Source: an uncultured Moheibacter sp. (GTDB lineage: Bacteria > Bacteroidota > Bacteroidia > Flavobacteriales > Weeksellaceae). Taken from it: 12,427 nt of DNA. Location of the stretch: contig CALLXZ010000555.1 in NCBI GenBank assembly GCA_937875605.1, positions 1 to 12,427 of the forward strand, given 5' to 3'. Position 1 is the stretch's first letter. Every line of letters begins with the position of its first letter. A program made the position numbers and the translations under genes. The notes under the pieces are model-generated. The model worked only from the letters and a program-made list of their open reading frames with translations. It did not search any database and was not told the origin of the DNA. Below are positions 1 through 7,465 of the stretch, in pieces.

Positions 1-226
1 CTTGGTTCAGAGCCGCTTCTTTGAGTGCCAAATCATTTTTTAAAGCATATTGAATACACTGTTCAAGCGTCCAGCTTTTTTCCTGAGCGTTTAAAAGATT
101 CAGGCTAGTTAAGAAGCAAATTGTTATAATTAATTTTTTTATCCCCACCCCATTTATTTGCTGTCGCAAATAGTCCAAAGGGGAGGGAGTTTTAACTATG
201 TTATTATCTATTGTTTTCTGTTTCAT
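1..226 (-). CDS. TolC-family outer membrane efflux protein, N-terminal part (cut by window edge)
   Basis: Only the first 75 codons are in the window. After a hydrophobic signal sequence (KKLIITICFLTSLNLLNAQ, about residues 30-48) the mature start reads SWTLEQCIQYALKNDLALKE, the usual opening of TolC-family channels (W-T/S-LEQCI-YAL-N-L). Such proteins form the outer-membrane duct of tripartite pumps, which fits its place as last gene of the adaptor-ATPase-permease-permease cluster, 81 bases after the permease stop. The start is odd. The codon where MKKLII would be expected is ATA, not ATG. The only in-frame ATG is 28 codons further up, at 226-224, and the frame between is open. That extension (MKQKTIDNNIVK, then TPSPLDYLRQQINGVGI) is largely encoded by a palindromic repeat. 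GTG (148-146) or TTG (169-167) inside the repeat are alternative starts. Family call good; start uncertain. Confidence 0.82.
   Translation of the reverse strand, partial: MKQKTIDNNIVKTPSPLDYLRQQINGVGIKKLIITICFLTSLNLLNAQEKSWTLEQCIQYALKNDLALKEAALNQ
142..190 (-). repeat. GC-rich palindromic repeat (REP-like), copy A, inside the tolC-like reading frame
   Basis: On the minus strand the element opens with CTCCCTCCCCTTTGGAC and closes with GGGGTGGGG. It can fold: inner stem ATTTGC/GCAAAT (156-161 with 166-171, loop TGTC) and outer stem CCC-A-CCCC (144-151) against GGGG-A-GGG (180-187) with one A/A mismatch. It is far more GC-rich than its surroundings. It encodes about residues 13-29 of the TolC-like protein without a stop. 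Elements of this general look are, from memory, frequent in Flavobacteriia; copy number cannot be judged from one window. Confidence 0.65.
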
Positions 227-255
227 ATTTTTTTACTTCTTTGTCCGTTACTTTT

Positions 256-301
256 TCTCCCCTCCTTTGGACGTGTGCGCCGAGGTATAGGGGTTGGGTG
301 A
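256..301 (+). repeat. GC-rich palindromic repeat (REP-like), copy B, diverged
   Basis: The plus strand reads TCTCCCCTCCTTTGGAC, then a GC-rich centre, then GGGGTTGGGTGAGG. The beginning and end match the minus-strand sequence of copy A (CTCCCCTTTGGAC and GGGGTGGGG), while the centre differs. The two copies are therefore inverted relative to each other and bracket the ATG of the TolC-like gene. This copy lies just after the permease stop codon (308-310) on the minus strand and may also act as a 3' mRNA structure. Confidence 0.5.
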
Positions 302-307
302 GGCTTT

Positions 308-2740
308 TTACTCATACTTCAGATATTTCACAGGATTGGTTTTCATCGCATACATCGCACGAATGCTTATAATGACAAATACAAGAGTAAAAAGAACAAT
401 CAGTCCGACAACAAACGGCCAAACCGGAATTTCAATGCGATAAGCAAATTCTTCCAACCATTTCTGCATCAGGTAATAGGTAAGTGGAACGCAGATCAAG
501 AAAGAAACAAAGGCAATTATCAGATATTCTTTTCCGATGAGTTGAACTAAATTTCCCTGCGAAGCTCCCAAAACTTTTCGTATGGAAATTTCTTTCATTC
601 TTTGTTCTACCACCAAAGAAATCAGTCCGAATAAACCTAAAAGCGCAATGGAAATCGCGACTATAGTCAGAATTCCGAATAAATTCTGTTGCCGTGTAAA
701 TTCTTTATACGTATTGGCAAACTCCTGATCTATAAAATGGTATTTGAAAGGATGCCCCTGAGGCTGGACTTCGGAAATCCATTTTTTCTCGATTTCAGCG
801 AGTGCTTTATCCATTTGCTCCGGCTGGATCTTCATTAAGGCATAATTCATTTGATCTTTGGTCCAGGGAATCGTGTTCCAATGAAAATAAACCACAGGAT
901 CGATTTCGGTCTGGAATCCGTTTACGAAATAATCTTTCACCACTCCCACGATTTTAAAATTCTTATCAGCCGGACCGTAGAAAATTTCTGCTCCAACCGG
1001 ATTTTTCAAATCCAATCGTTTTGCCAGTGTTTCGTTGATCAATACATTGGAAATCGTGTCGGAAGCATATTTTTCTGAAAGAGTTCGCCCTTCTTTTATT
1101 TTTAAATTCAGAATTTCCGGAAAATTAAAATCCATCGCACCCGCCAGTCCCAGCTCTACTGTATTTTCTGTTTTCACGTCTTTTACTGCTCCGCCTACGT
1201 AACTGGAAGAAGCCGGAATCATTAATCCGCTGCTGACATCCGTTACACCTGGAAGTTTTTTGAATTCCTGTTTGATCAAATCGTATTTCTGATTGGAGCT
1301 TTGACCGGAAAAATTGATGGCAACGAGCTGATCTCCTTTGAATCCCAATTCTTTTTCGGACATATAACTCACTTGTAAGTAAATGATGATTCCGGCAATC
1401 AGAAAAAATAAGGAAACGACAAATTGCAATCCAAGCATACTATTTCGAGCCCAGATTCCTTTGGAACTTCGGGAAAAATTTCCTTTCAAAACGTTCAATG
1501 GTTGGAAGTTCGAGAGATAAAGTGCAGGAATCAAACCTGAAATAATCGTAGTTATAATCAGGATTAGAATTAATTCCAAATAAATTTTAATTCCGTCTAT
1601 TTTTAAATCCTTTTCGAAGTATTCGTTGAAATGCGGAAGCAGAATTTCAGACAAAGCGAGAGCCAGGAACAATGAAAACACACAAAGAATCAAATTTTCA
1701 AATACAAATTGAATGATCAGTTTGGATTTTGTCGCTCCGAGTGTTTTTCGGATTCCGACTTCTTTTGCGCGTTTGATGGATGAAGCCGTGGTAAGGTTGA
1801 TGTAATTGAACGCAGATAAAATCATGATCACAACAGAAAGCCCTGTCAGTAGATAAAGCATCGTCAGATTTCCTTTTTCTGCGCCACCGCTTCCGGGAGC
1901 TTTCCCAAATAAACGAATGGTAGAAAGTTGATCCAAGCCTAGTTTCGCACCGCCATATTTACCTATATATTCTTCTAAGGAAAGATTCTGGTTTTTTGCA
2001 AAAGGTTCTATAGCGTTTTTCATGATGATCTGGTCATAAATCTTCTTTTCCAAATTTTGGACATCTGTACCTTTTTTAACTTTCAGGTAAATTCCGGTCT
2101 GATACGTTGCCCAATTGCTTCCGTTGTCTTTCATCATTTGATTCCAATCCATCTGAAGCACCGCTTTTGGTGCAACGGAAGAAACGCCGGGAATCCGGTA
2201 AACCCCTTTTACCGTGTATTCATTTTTACCGATGGTTAATTTTTTACCAACCGGATTTTTCCCGTCATATAATTGATTCATCCAGTCTTCCGAAATGACT
2301 ATGCTTTGCAGATCAGCAAGAGAATTTTTTGCATTTCCATGTAAGAATTCAAAAGGAAAGAAATCGAAAAAATTGGAAGTTGCGGGTAAATAACCTTCCA
2401 AATAAATCGAATGATTTTCCGTTTTTATCACATCATTTCTCGTCCATCCACACGCCATAAAGTCTTTTACTTCTGAAAAAGTTTCTTTGATAGAAGGGCC
2501 TTCCGGAATTGAAGCAATGGACATATAGGATGGTTTTCCGCTCCAGTCAAATTGATGTGCGACAGAATAAATTTCTTCTTTATGCGGATTCCATTGGTTG
2601 TAGTTAAGTTCATCGTTCCAATAAAGAGAAACAAGAATAATCCCTACCATTCCGATGGTCAATCCGAGAACGTTGATAATCGTAAAAAAACCATTTTTAC
2701 GAAAGTTCCTAAATGTTATTTTTATCCAGTTGTTAATCAT
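308..2740 (-). CDS. ABC transporter permease, FtsX/MacB type (second of a tandem pair)
   Basis: An 810-residue inner-membrane permease with the doubled FtsX layout: TM1 about 18-40, a large periplasmic MacB-PCD-like domain about 41-290, three TMs (about 293-316, 345-368, 387-410), TM5 about 434-457, a second periplasmic domain to about 685, then three TMs to about 795. The two cytoplasmic motifs after the first TM of each FtsX unit are visible: EVGIRKTLGA (327-336) and EISIRKVLGA (717-726), typical of the family. The start is set at ATG 2740, because a 14-codon in-frame extension would begin at TTG and because the paralogue just upstream begins with the same MINNWIKI. It lies 69 bases after that paralogue, with the TolC-like gene next. 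MacB-type permeases drive export of periplasmic substrates or act in lipoprotein/peptide handling; the substrate is unknown. Confidence 0.9.
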   Translation of the reverse strand: MINNWIKITFRNFRKNGFFTIINVLGLTIGMVGIILVSLYWNDELNYNQWNPHKEEIYSVAHQFDWSGKPSYMSIASIPEGPSIKETFSEVKDFMACGWTRNDVIKTENHSIYLEGYLPATSNFFDFFPFEFLHGNAKNSLADLQSIVISEDWMNQLYDGKNPVGKKLTIGKNEYTVKGVYRIPGVSSVAPKAVLQMDWNQMMKDNGSNWATYQTGIYLKVKKGTDVQNLEKKIYDQIIMKNAIEPFAKNQNLSLEEYIGKYGGAKLGLDQLSTIRLFGKAPGSGGAEKGNLTMLYLLTGLSVVIMILSAFNYINLTTASSIKRAKEVGIRKTLGATKSKLIIQFVFENLILCVFSLFLALALSEILLPHFNEYFEKDLKIDGIKIYLELILILIITTIISGLIPALYLSNFQPLNVLKGNFSRSSKGIWARNSMLGLQFVVSLFFLIAGIIIYLQVSYMSEKELGFKGDQLVAINFSGQSSNQKYDLIKQEFKKLPGVTDVSSGLMIPASSSYVGGAVKDVKTENTVELGLAGAMDFNFPEILNLKIKEGRTLSEKYASDTISNVLINETLAKRLDLKNPVGAEIFYGPADKNFKIVGVVKDYFVNGFQTEIDPVVYFHWNTIPWTKDQMNYALMKIQPEQMDKALAEIEKKWISEVQPQGHPFKYHFIDQEFANTYKEFTRQQNLFGILTIVAISIALLGLFGLISLVVEQRMKEISIRKVLGASQGNLVQLIGKEYLIIAFVSFLICVPLTYYLMQKWLEEFAYRIEIPVWPFVVGLIVLFTLVFVIISIRAMYAMKTNPVKYLKYE

Positions 2741-2809
2741 AATTGTTTGGTTTGTAGAAGTTTGAAGTCTTCGTTTTATCAATTTTTATATTTCTGAATC
2801 CCAAGTTGT

Positions 2810-5230
2810 TTATTCGTATTTCAGGTATTTGACCAAGTCAATTTTAGTAGCACGCCAAGCTTTTATGCTGACAACCAAAAATGAAAGCAACAGAAGTCCT
2901 GAGAAACTTAAAATAAAAGGCCAGAACGGAATTTGAATACGATAAGCAAAATCTTCCAGCCATTTACTCACCGCAAAATAGGCAAGTGGAACGGTTACCA
3001 AGGAAGCTGCAGCCCCTATGAAAAGATACTGTTTGGATAGTCCGAAAACCAATCGATTGGAGGAGGCTCCTAAGGTTTTACGGACAGCAACCTCTTTCAT
3101 GCGCTGTTCAATCAGCAAAGAGGAAAGCGCAAATAACCCTAAAAGTGCAATGAAAATAACGACACCTGTCAGAATGAAAAATATCTGCTGTTGTTTGGTA
3201 TATGTTTCAAAGGATTTTGCAAAGCTTTCGTCCATGAAATGGTAAGTGAACGGATAGCCGGTTGTGACTTCAGCATTCCAATAATTTTCCAATATTTCAA
3301 GAACCTGCTCGGTGTAAGCCGGATCAAATTTTACCTGAATATAGGAAACGGCATAGAGCGGCATCCATTCTTCACCTGCTTTCCAGTGATACATAAAAGC
3401 CGGTTTTATTTTAGACTGAACATCTCCGATGTGGTAATCCTGAACCATTCCTACCACATTATAATCTAAAGGAGATTTTTTCTGCCCACCTTTCAGTTTT
3501 TTATCAATCGGATCATCATAAATTCCTAGTTTTTTTGCCAGAGATTCATTGATGACAATGTTATTTATCGTGTCGGAAGCATATTGGGAAGAAAGAAAAC
3601 GACCTTTCAGTAATTTCATATCCATCATTTTTGGATAGTCAAAATCCGTTGTTTGGGCGATAACCTCTTCGTCTGAACTTTTATCTTTGTATTCCATCCC
3701 GGTACTTGAAGCACTAGCCTCGAGAGAAGTAGTAGGTCGTGTCGCGTTAACGTCTAGGATTCCGCGTTGTTTTTCTAAATATTTTTTAATTCGCTCATAT
3801 TTTGCGTAAGCATTTCCTTCATTGGACCCAATTCCTAAAATCACGATTTGTTCTTTGTTCAGCCCTAAATCCTGTTGGTTTAAATATCGAATTTGCAAAT
3901 AGACAATCAGGGTTCCGATCATGAAAAACGAAGCAATGGTAAATTGTAAAAACAACATTCCATTTCGTAGTAAAATTCCTTTTTTGCTTCGGGCAAAAAC
4001 GCCTTTTAATACATAAATAGCTTGGAAATTGGAAAGGTACATTGCCGGAATGATTCCTGCTGTCAATGAAATTATAGTTGCTATGACCAATAAGCGGAGG
4101 AACATTTTACCCGAATCAAGTTTCAATTCTACATTCATGAATTCATTGAAATAGGGAAGAATAATTTCAACCGAAACGCAGGTAAGGAGTAATGCAAACA
4201 GCGTTAAGATAGCGGTTTCGGTTAGAAATTGATTAATAATGTTGGATTTGGTGGCACCCAGCGCTTTCCGTACGCCAATTTCTTTGGCTCGTTTGATGGC
4301 GTTTGCGGTGGTAAGGTTGATGAAATTGACAATGGATAAAATCAAAATCAAACCGGATAAACCGAACATTATAAAAATCAATTGCAGATTTCCAAAAGGT
4401 TCAAATGGATTCCATGGCATTTTTAATTCAAAATGTACGTTAGATAAAGGGATGAAAACCGGAAACATCACGCCGTTTTTGTCTTTGTACTCTTCAAGCG
4501 TTAATCCGCTTCCTTTTAAATCCATTTCCAGACGATAGTCCAAGACATTTTTGTTGTATTTCTCCTTGACTGCATTCAGATCAGTTCCTTGTTTCAAACG
4601 GATAAATGCAAAATAGTTGAAGTTGTTAAAGCCATTATCCAATTCACCGGGGAAGGGCAGCACAACCTGTGGCATGAGTGTCGATTTCTCATTCAGCAGA
4701 TAAACCCCATTTACGATGTATTCTCCTTTGTTAATTTTAACGGTTTTTCCGACTACGTTTGTTTCGCCGAATAACTTTTGTGCAACCTCATCGGATATCG
4801 CCACATAATTTTTAGCACTGATGGCATTTTCTGGACTTCCATCAATAAATTCAAATGGAAAATACTGAAAGAAATTCGACGTAGCATTTACCAATTTCCC
4901 CTGATAAATCGTTTGATCTCCAACGGTAAAATTTTCGCTCCAATAATTACTATTCAAAACCAAATAATCTTCTATTTCCGAAATAGTTTCTTTGGCTTTC
5001 TGAACGTGTGGAAAACTCGTTCCCCAAACATCTTTTCCATAACCATGCGCTAAAGTAAATACTTGCTCTTTATTGGGATTCCAATTGTCATAGCTGTTTT
5101 GGTCGTTCCAGTAAAGCAAAGTCAGCACAAGTCCGAGTAAACCTAACGTCAACCCAAATATGTTTATGAATGTTGCCAGCTTGTTTTTGGTAAAATTTCG
5201 GAATGCTATTTTTATCCAGTTGTTGATCAT
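2810..5230 (-). CDS. ABC transporter permease, FtsX/MacB type (first of a tandem pair)
   Basis: An 806-residue paralogue of the next gene with the same eight-TM, two-periplasmic-domain plan: TM1 about 18-40, periplasmic part to about 280, three TMs (about 282-306, 335-358, 377-400), TM5 about 424-446, a second periplasmic part to about 682, then three TMs to the end. The conserved cytoplasmic motifs are EIGVRKALGA (317-326) and EVAVRKTLGA (713-722). Both permeases start with MINNWIKI-FRNF-KN and end with VKYLKYE, pointing to an old tandem duplication; the periplasmic domains have diverged most. The ATG at 5230 lies 33 bases after the ATPase stop. No ATPase domain is fused, so it must use the separate upstream ATPase. 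Whether the two permeases form a heterodimer or two alternative homodimers cannot be told from sequence. Confidence 0.9.
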   Translation of the reverse strand: MINNWIKIAFRNFTKNKLATFINIFGLTLGLLGLVLTLLYWNDQNSYDNWNPNKEQVFTLAHGYGKDVWGTSFPHVQKAKETISEIEDYLVLNSNYWSENFTVGDQTIYQGKLVNATSNFFQYFPFEFIDGSPENAISAKNYVAISDEVAQKLFGETNVVGKTVKINKGEYIVNGVYLLNEKSTLMPQVVLPFPGELDNGFNNFNYFAFIRLKQGTDLNAVKEKYNKNVLDYRLEMDLKGSGLTLEEYKDKNGVMFPVFIPLSNVHFELKMPWNPFEPFGNLQLIFIMFGLSGLILILSIVNFINLTTANAIKRAKEIGVRKALGATKSNIINQFLTETAILTLFALLLTCVSVEIILPYFNEFMNVELKLDSGKMFLRLLVIATIISLTAGIIPAMYLSNFQAIYVLKGVFARSKKGILLRNGMLFLQFTIASFFMIGTLIVYLQIRYLNQQDLGLNKEQIVILGIGSNEGNAYAKYERIKKYLEKQRGILDVNATRPTTSLEASASSTGMEYKDKSSDEEVIAQTTDFDYPKMMDMKLLKGRFLSSQYASDTINNIVINESLAKKLGIYDDPIDKKLKGGQKKSPLDYNVVGMVQDYHIGDVQSKIKPAFMYHWKAGEEWMPLYAVSYIQVKFDPAYTEQVLEILENYWNAEVTTGYPFTYHFMDESFAKSFETYTKQQQIFFILTGVVIFIALLGLFALSSLLIEQRMKEVAVRKTLGASSNRLVFGLSKQYLFIGAAASLVTVPLAYFAVSKWLEDFAYRIQIPFWPFILSFSGLLLLSFLVVSIKAWRATKIDLVKYLKYE

Positions 5231-5263
5231 AATAATTTCGTTTATCGAATTTCCAGATTTGTA

Positions 5264-5959
5264 TTATCCTATACTCACTTCTTTTTTATTGGAGTGTTCC
5301 GCAATGACTTGCCCGTCTTTCAGTTCGATGGTTCTTTGTGAAAAGGAAGCATCATAAGCGGAGTGTGTCACCATCACGATGGTGGCTCCTTTTGCATGAA
5401 GATCTGTGAGTAATTCCATTACTTCATTTCCGTTTCGGCTGTCGAGGTTTCCGGTCGGCTCATCGGCCAGGATTAATTTGGGTTCGGTAACCAAAGCTCT
5501 TGCCACAGCAACACGTTGTTGTTGCCCTCCGGAAAGTTGTTGCGGAAAATGTTTGGAACGGTGCGAAATGTTCATTCTTTCCAGAATTTCATTTACCTTT
5601 TTCTTTCGGTCGGACGAACCTATTCCATTATAAATTAAAGGAAGTTCTATGTTTTCAAAAACATTTAATTCGTCGATCAAATTGAAATTCTGAAAGATGA
5701 AACCGATGTTTTGTTTACGAACTTTGGAACGACCGTTTTCTTTCAGCTTTGCCATTTCCTGTCCGTCAAACAAATAGCTTCCTGAAGAAACATCGTCCAG
5801 CAAACCCAAAATGTTCAGTAAAGTAGACTTTCCACAACCGGAAGGTCCCATGATAGTAACAAATTCCCCTTTTTGAATATGCAGATTGACGTTGTTCAGC
5901 GCCGTAGTTTCGACTTCTTCGGTTCTGTACACTTTGTTTAATTTTTCTGTTTTTATCAT
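5264..5959 (-). CDS. ABC transporter ATP-binding protein, MacB/LolD subfamily
   Basis: A 231-residue stand-alone nucleotide-binding subunit that would power the two FtsX-type permeases encoded directly after it. All catalytic elements are intact: Walker [10 protein letters not shown] (38-46), Q-loop Q90 in FIFQNFNLI, signature [15 protein letters not shown] (142-156), Walker B LILADE with catalytic E167, D-loop region GNLDS (170-174) and the switch histidine H199 in VTHS. The short [12 protein letters not shown] segment after the Q-loop (101-112) is typical of the LolD/MacB/FtsE-like group that pairs with FtsX-fold permeases. Length is normal for this subfamily. The start is the ATG at 5959. 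The gene is separated by 108 bases from the upstream adaptor gene, and that gap contains a strong hairpin, so its expression could be set apart from that of the adaptor. Confidence 0.95.
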   Translation of the reverse strand: MIKTEKLNKVYRTEEVETTALNNVNLHIQKGEFVTIMGPSGCGKSTLLNILGLLDDVSSGSYLFDGQEMAKLKENGRSKVRKQNIGFIFQNFNLIDELNVFENIELPLIYNGIGSSDRKKKVNEILERMNISHRSKHFPQQLSGGQQQRVAVARALVTEPKLILADEPTGNLDSRNGNEVMELLTDLHAKGATIVMVTHSAYDASFSQRTIELKDGQVIAEHSNKKEVSIG

Positions 5960-5985
5960 TGTAATGTAATTTTATCGTTGTTATT

Positions 5986-6021
5986 AAAAACCTCACAAAT
6001 CCTGAAACCTGTGAGGTTTTG
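5986..6021. repeat. Perfect 11-bp inverted repeat between adaptor and ATPase genes
   Basis: AAAACCTCACA (5987-5997) is the exact reverse complement of TGTGAGGTTTT (6010-6020), with a 12-base loop. On the minus (transcribed) strand the right arm ends in GAGGTTTTT followed by AT-rich sequence, so the RNA hairpin resembles an intrinsic terminator or attenuator; a T-rich tract follows on the plus strand too. As it lies inside an apparent operon, partial termination or mRNA processing/stability is more likely than full termination. It could also be one copy of a dispersed palindromic repeat. Confidence 0.75.
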
Positions 6022-6067
6022 TTTGGAAAATGGAATTGATAATGTTATAATTTTGATTTTTATATGA

Positions 6068-7309
6068 TTAATTTAAATTTAAAACTTCTACATTTTTATA
6101 ATCCTGATAAGAAGAAGTGATCACTTTGTCTCCGGGATTCAAACCGTCAGTAACCTCATAATAAACAGGGTTTTCTCTTCCTAACTGAATGTTTCTACGA
6201 ACCGCTTTTTTCTCTCCGCTCAGCACAAAAATCCATTTTCCTGCCGTTTCCTGATAAAAGGCTCCTTTGGGAATCAATAAGCTTTCCGTGGTTTCCGAAA
6301 GAAATAATTTAATGCTGAACGACATTCCCATTTTCAGGTTTTCAGGAAATGTGTTTTTGAAAACCAAATCCACCTGAAACTGTCCGTCTTTTACTTCCGG
6401 TAAAATTTTGGAAATCATCACGTCATAGGTTTTTCCTTCAAATTCAATCGTTCCGCTGTGCGCCGGCTGAAGTCGGGAAATGTAGTATTCATCAACTTTC
6501 GCCGTTAGTTTGTATCCGTCCATGATGTCGATTTTCCCGACACTTTCTCCTGCGTTGATGTGCTGACCCAGCGTAGGGTCAAAGGAGGAAATTCTTCCTG
6601 TAGCTGATGCAAGAACAAGAAAATTTTGTTTGTTATTTCGAAGGATGTCGAGGTTTCTTTCCATTTTTGCCAATGCCTCGTTTATGGATTTGATTTGTAC
6701 GGCTCTTGCTTGTTTTTCTTTGCTCACGCTAGTTTGAATTACTTCTTTTCGTTTATTTTGATAGCGTAAATTTTCCAACGATTTATTGTAATCTTTTTCT
6801 GGAATAATTTCGGAAGCATAAAGACCTTTATTTAAGGTATGAAGTTGTTCCGCATCTATATAATCATGTTGAATCAGGATCATTTCTTTTTCCAGTTCCA
6901 ATTCTTGATTGGTCAAACTGATTTTCAGGTTTTTCAGGTTGTTGATTTGTTCAATAATTGCCGTTTCCTGTTGCAAGTAACTCAATTCCGTGTTGGGGTT
7001 GAAAATACGCATCAGCGGTTCACCTTCTTTAACCATCGAGCCATCTTCTACAAAAACTTCCTGAACCGCACCGCCTTCCACAACATTTATCAGGACAGAA
7101 TTTAAAGGTTCGATTTTTCCGTTTAAAATAACGATGTCATCAAACTTTCCGTTTTTTACTTCGCGTATGGAAAGTCTGGAGGTTTCTACATTCAAGGATT
7201 TTTTCTTCAAAAGAGAAGAACTTAATAATCCGATCAGAATTAAAACCGAAACAGCCGTAAAAATTATTATTTTGTATTTCGATTTTTTATTTTGAACTTT
7301 CGTGTCCAT
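6068..7309 (-). CDS. HlyD/MacA-family periplasmic adaptor (membrane fusion protein)
   Basis: A 413-residue adaptor anchored by one N-terminal membrane helix (about 13-34) with the rest in the periplasm. In order: first half of the lipoyl/biotinyl-like domain (about 74-104, with GAVQEVFVEDGSMVKEGEPL), a long alpha-hairpin or coiled-coil stretch (about 107-229, rich in Q/E/K/L), second lipoyl half (about 231-262, ATGRISSFDPTLGQHINAGE), a beta-barrel domain (about 265-338), and a membrane-proximal C-terminal part with the LLIPKGAF strand at 344-351. Such adaptors join the inner-membrane permease to a TolC duct. It is the first gene of the cluster. The start is placed at ATG 7309; a six-codon in-frame extension would begin at TTG 7327 and would run into the predicted transcription start zone. 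Confidence 0.9.
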   Translation of the reverse strand: MDTKVQNKKSKYKIIIFTAVSVLILIGLLSSSLLKKKSLNVETSRLSIREVKNGKFDDIVILNGKIEPLNSVLINVVEGGAVQEVFVEDGSMVKEGEPLMRIFNPNTELSYLQQETAIIEQINNLKNLKISLTNQELELEKEMILIQHDYIDAEQLHTLNKGLYASEIIPEKDYNKSLENLRYQNKRKEVIQTSVSKEKQARAVQIKSINEALAKMERNLDILRNNKQNFLVLASATGRISSFDPTLGQHINAGESVGKIDIMDGYKLTAKVDEYYISRLQPAHSGTIEFEGKTYDVMISKILPEVKDGQFQVDLVFKNTFPENLKMGMSFSIKLFLSETTESLLIPKGAFYQETAGKWIFVLSGEKKAVRRNIQLGRENPVYYEVTDGLNPGDKVITSSYQDYKNVEVLNLN

Positions 7310-7335
7310 TAATAACTTATTTTTCAATTAGATAC

Positions 7336-7352
7336 ATGGAAAAATATGCCAA
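7336..7352 (-). promoter_or_regulatory. Possible sigma-54 (-24/-12) promoter for the export operon
   Basis: The minus strand reads TTGGCATATTTTTCCAT. TTGGCA matches the -24 element well, and it is the only such match in the spacer. The -12 half (consensus TTGC at fixed spacing) is poor: the nearest match, TTCCA, is off by one base in identity and one in spacing. Position is favourable: transcription would start some 15 bases before the adaptor ATG, with the GTCCG palindrome centred about 95-100 bases upstream, where NtrC-type activators usually bind. Confidence 0.38.
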
Positions 7353-7415
7353 GCATTTATGGATTTGTAAAAGACTGAAAATTAGATAATACAGAATTAG
7401 TTAGAAATCATAACC

Positions 7416-7429
7416 GTCCGAAAACGGAC
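7416..7429. promoter_or_regulatory. Palindromic operator candidate GTCCG-AAAA-CGGAC in the divergent promoter region
   Basis: A perfect 5-bp inverted repeat with a 4-base spacer stands out in very AT-rich DNA between the adaptor gene and the divergent NtrC-type regulator gene. A dyad like this suits a dimeric Fis-type helix-turn-helix such as the one at the C-terminus of that regulator. It is about 107 bases from the adaptor ATG and 36 bases from the regulator ATG, so it could be the upstream activating sequence for the pump and also affect expression of the regulator. Binding is inferred, not shown. Confidence 0.55.
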
Positions 7430-7465
7430 ACTAATTGAACAAAATCGAACAGTTAAGTTTAAAAA

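Noticed and set aside
178..184. Walker A variant and H-box variant in the sigma-54 pair (residues 178-184 of the regulator, H233 region of the kinase) as signs of decay
   Set aside because: All catalytic residues are kept (GENGTGK, GAFTGA, H233, N353, G1 and G2); the changes look like family variation, not degeneration. Coordinates given are residue numbers.
241..247. TGTCCG half-site upstream of the TolC-like gene, resembling one arm of the 7416-7429 palindrome
   Set aside because: No second arm is present at the right distance, and a single 6-base match in a window of this size is expected by chance.
2741..2782. Fourteen-codon N-terminal extension of the second permease starting at TTG
   Set aside because: The ATG at 2740 gives the MINNWIKI start shared with the paralogue; the extension is not shared and uses TTG.
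4239..4538. Open frame of 99 codons on the plus strand
   Set aside because: It lies wholly opposite the conserved FtsX region of the first permease and its translation shows no family feature; it is a shadow frame. The same holds for the other plus-strand frames at 851-1078, 3191-3469, 4778-5053 and 6839-7105.
7310..7327. Six-codon extension of the adaptor starting at TTG 7327
   Set aside because: ATG at 7309 gives a normal adaptor start, and the extension falls in the presumed transcription start zone.
7434..7461. Possible housekeeping promoter (TTG ... TAAGTTTA) for the NtrC-type regulator
   Set aside because: The spacing is too short and transcription would start at or after the ATG, so I do not call it.
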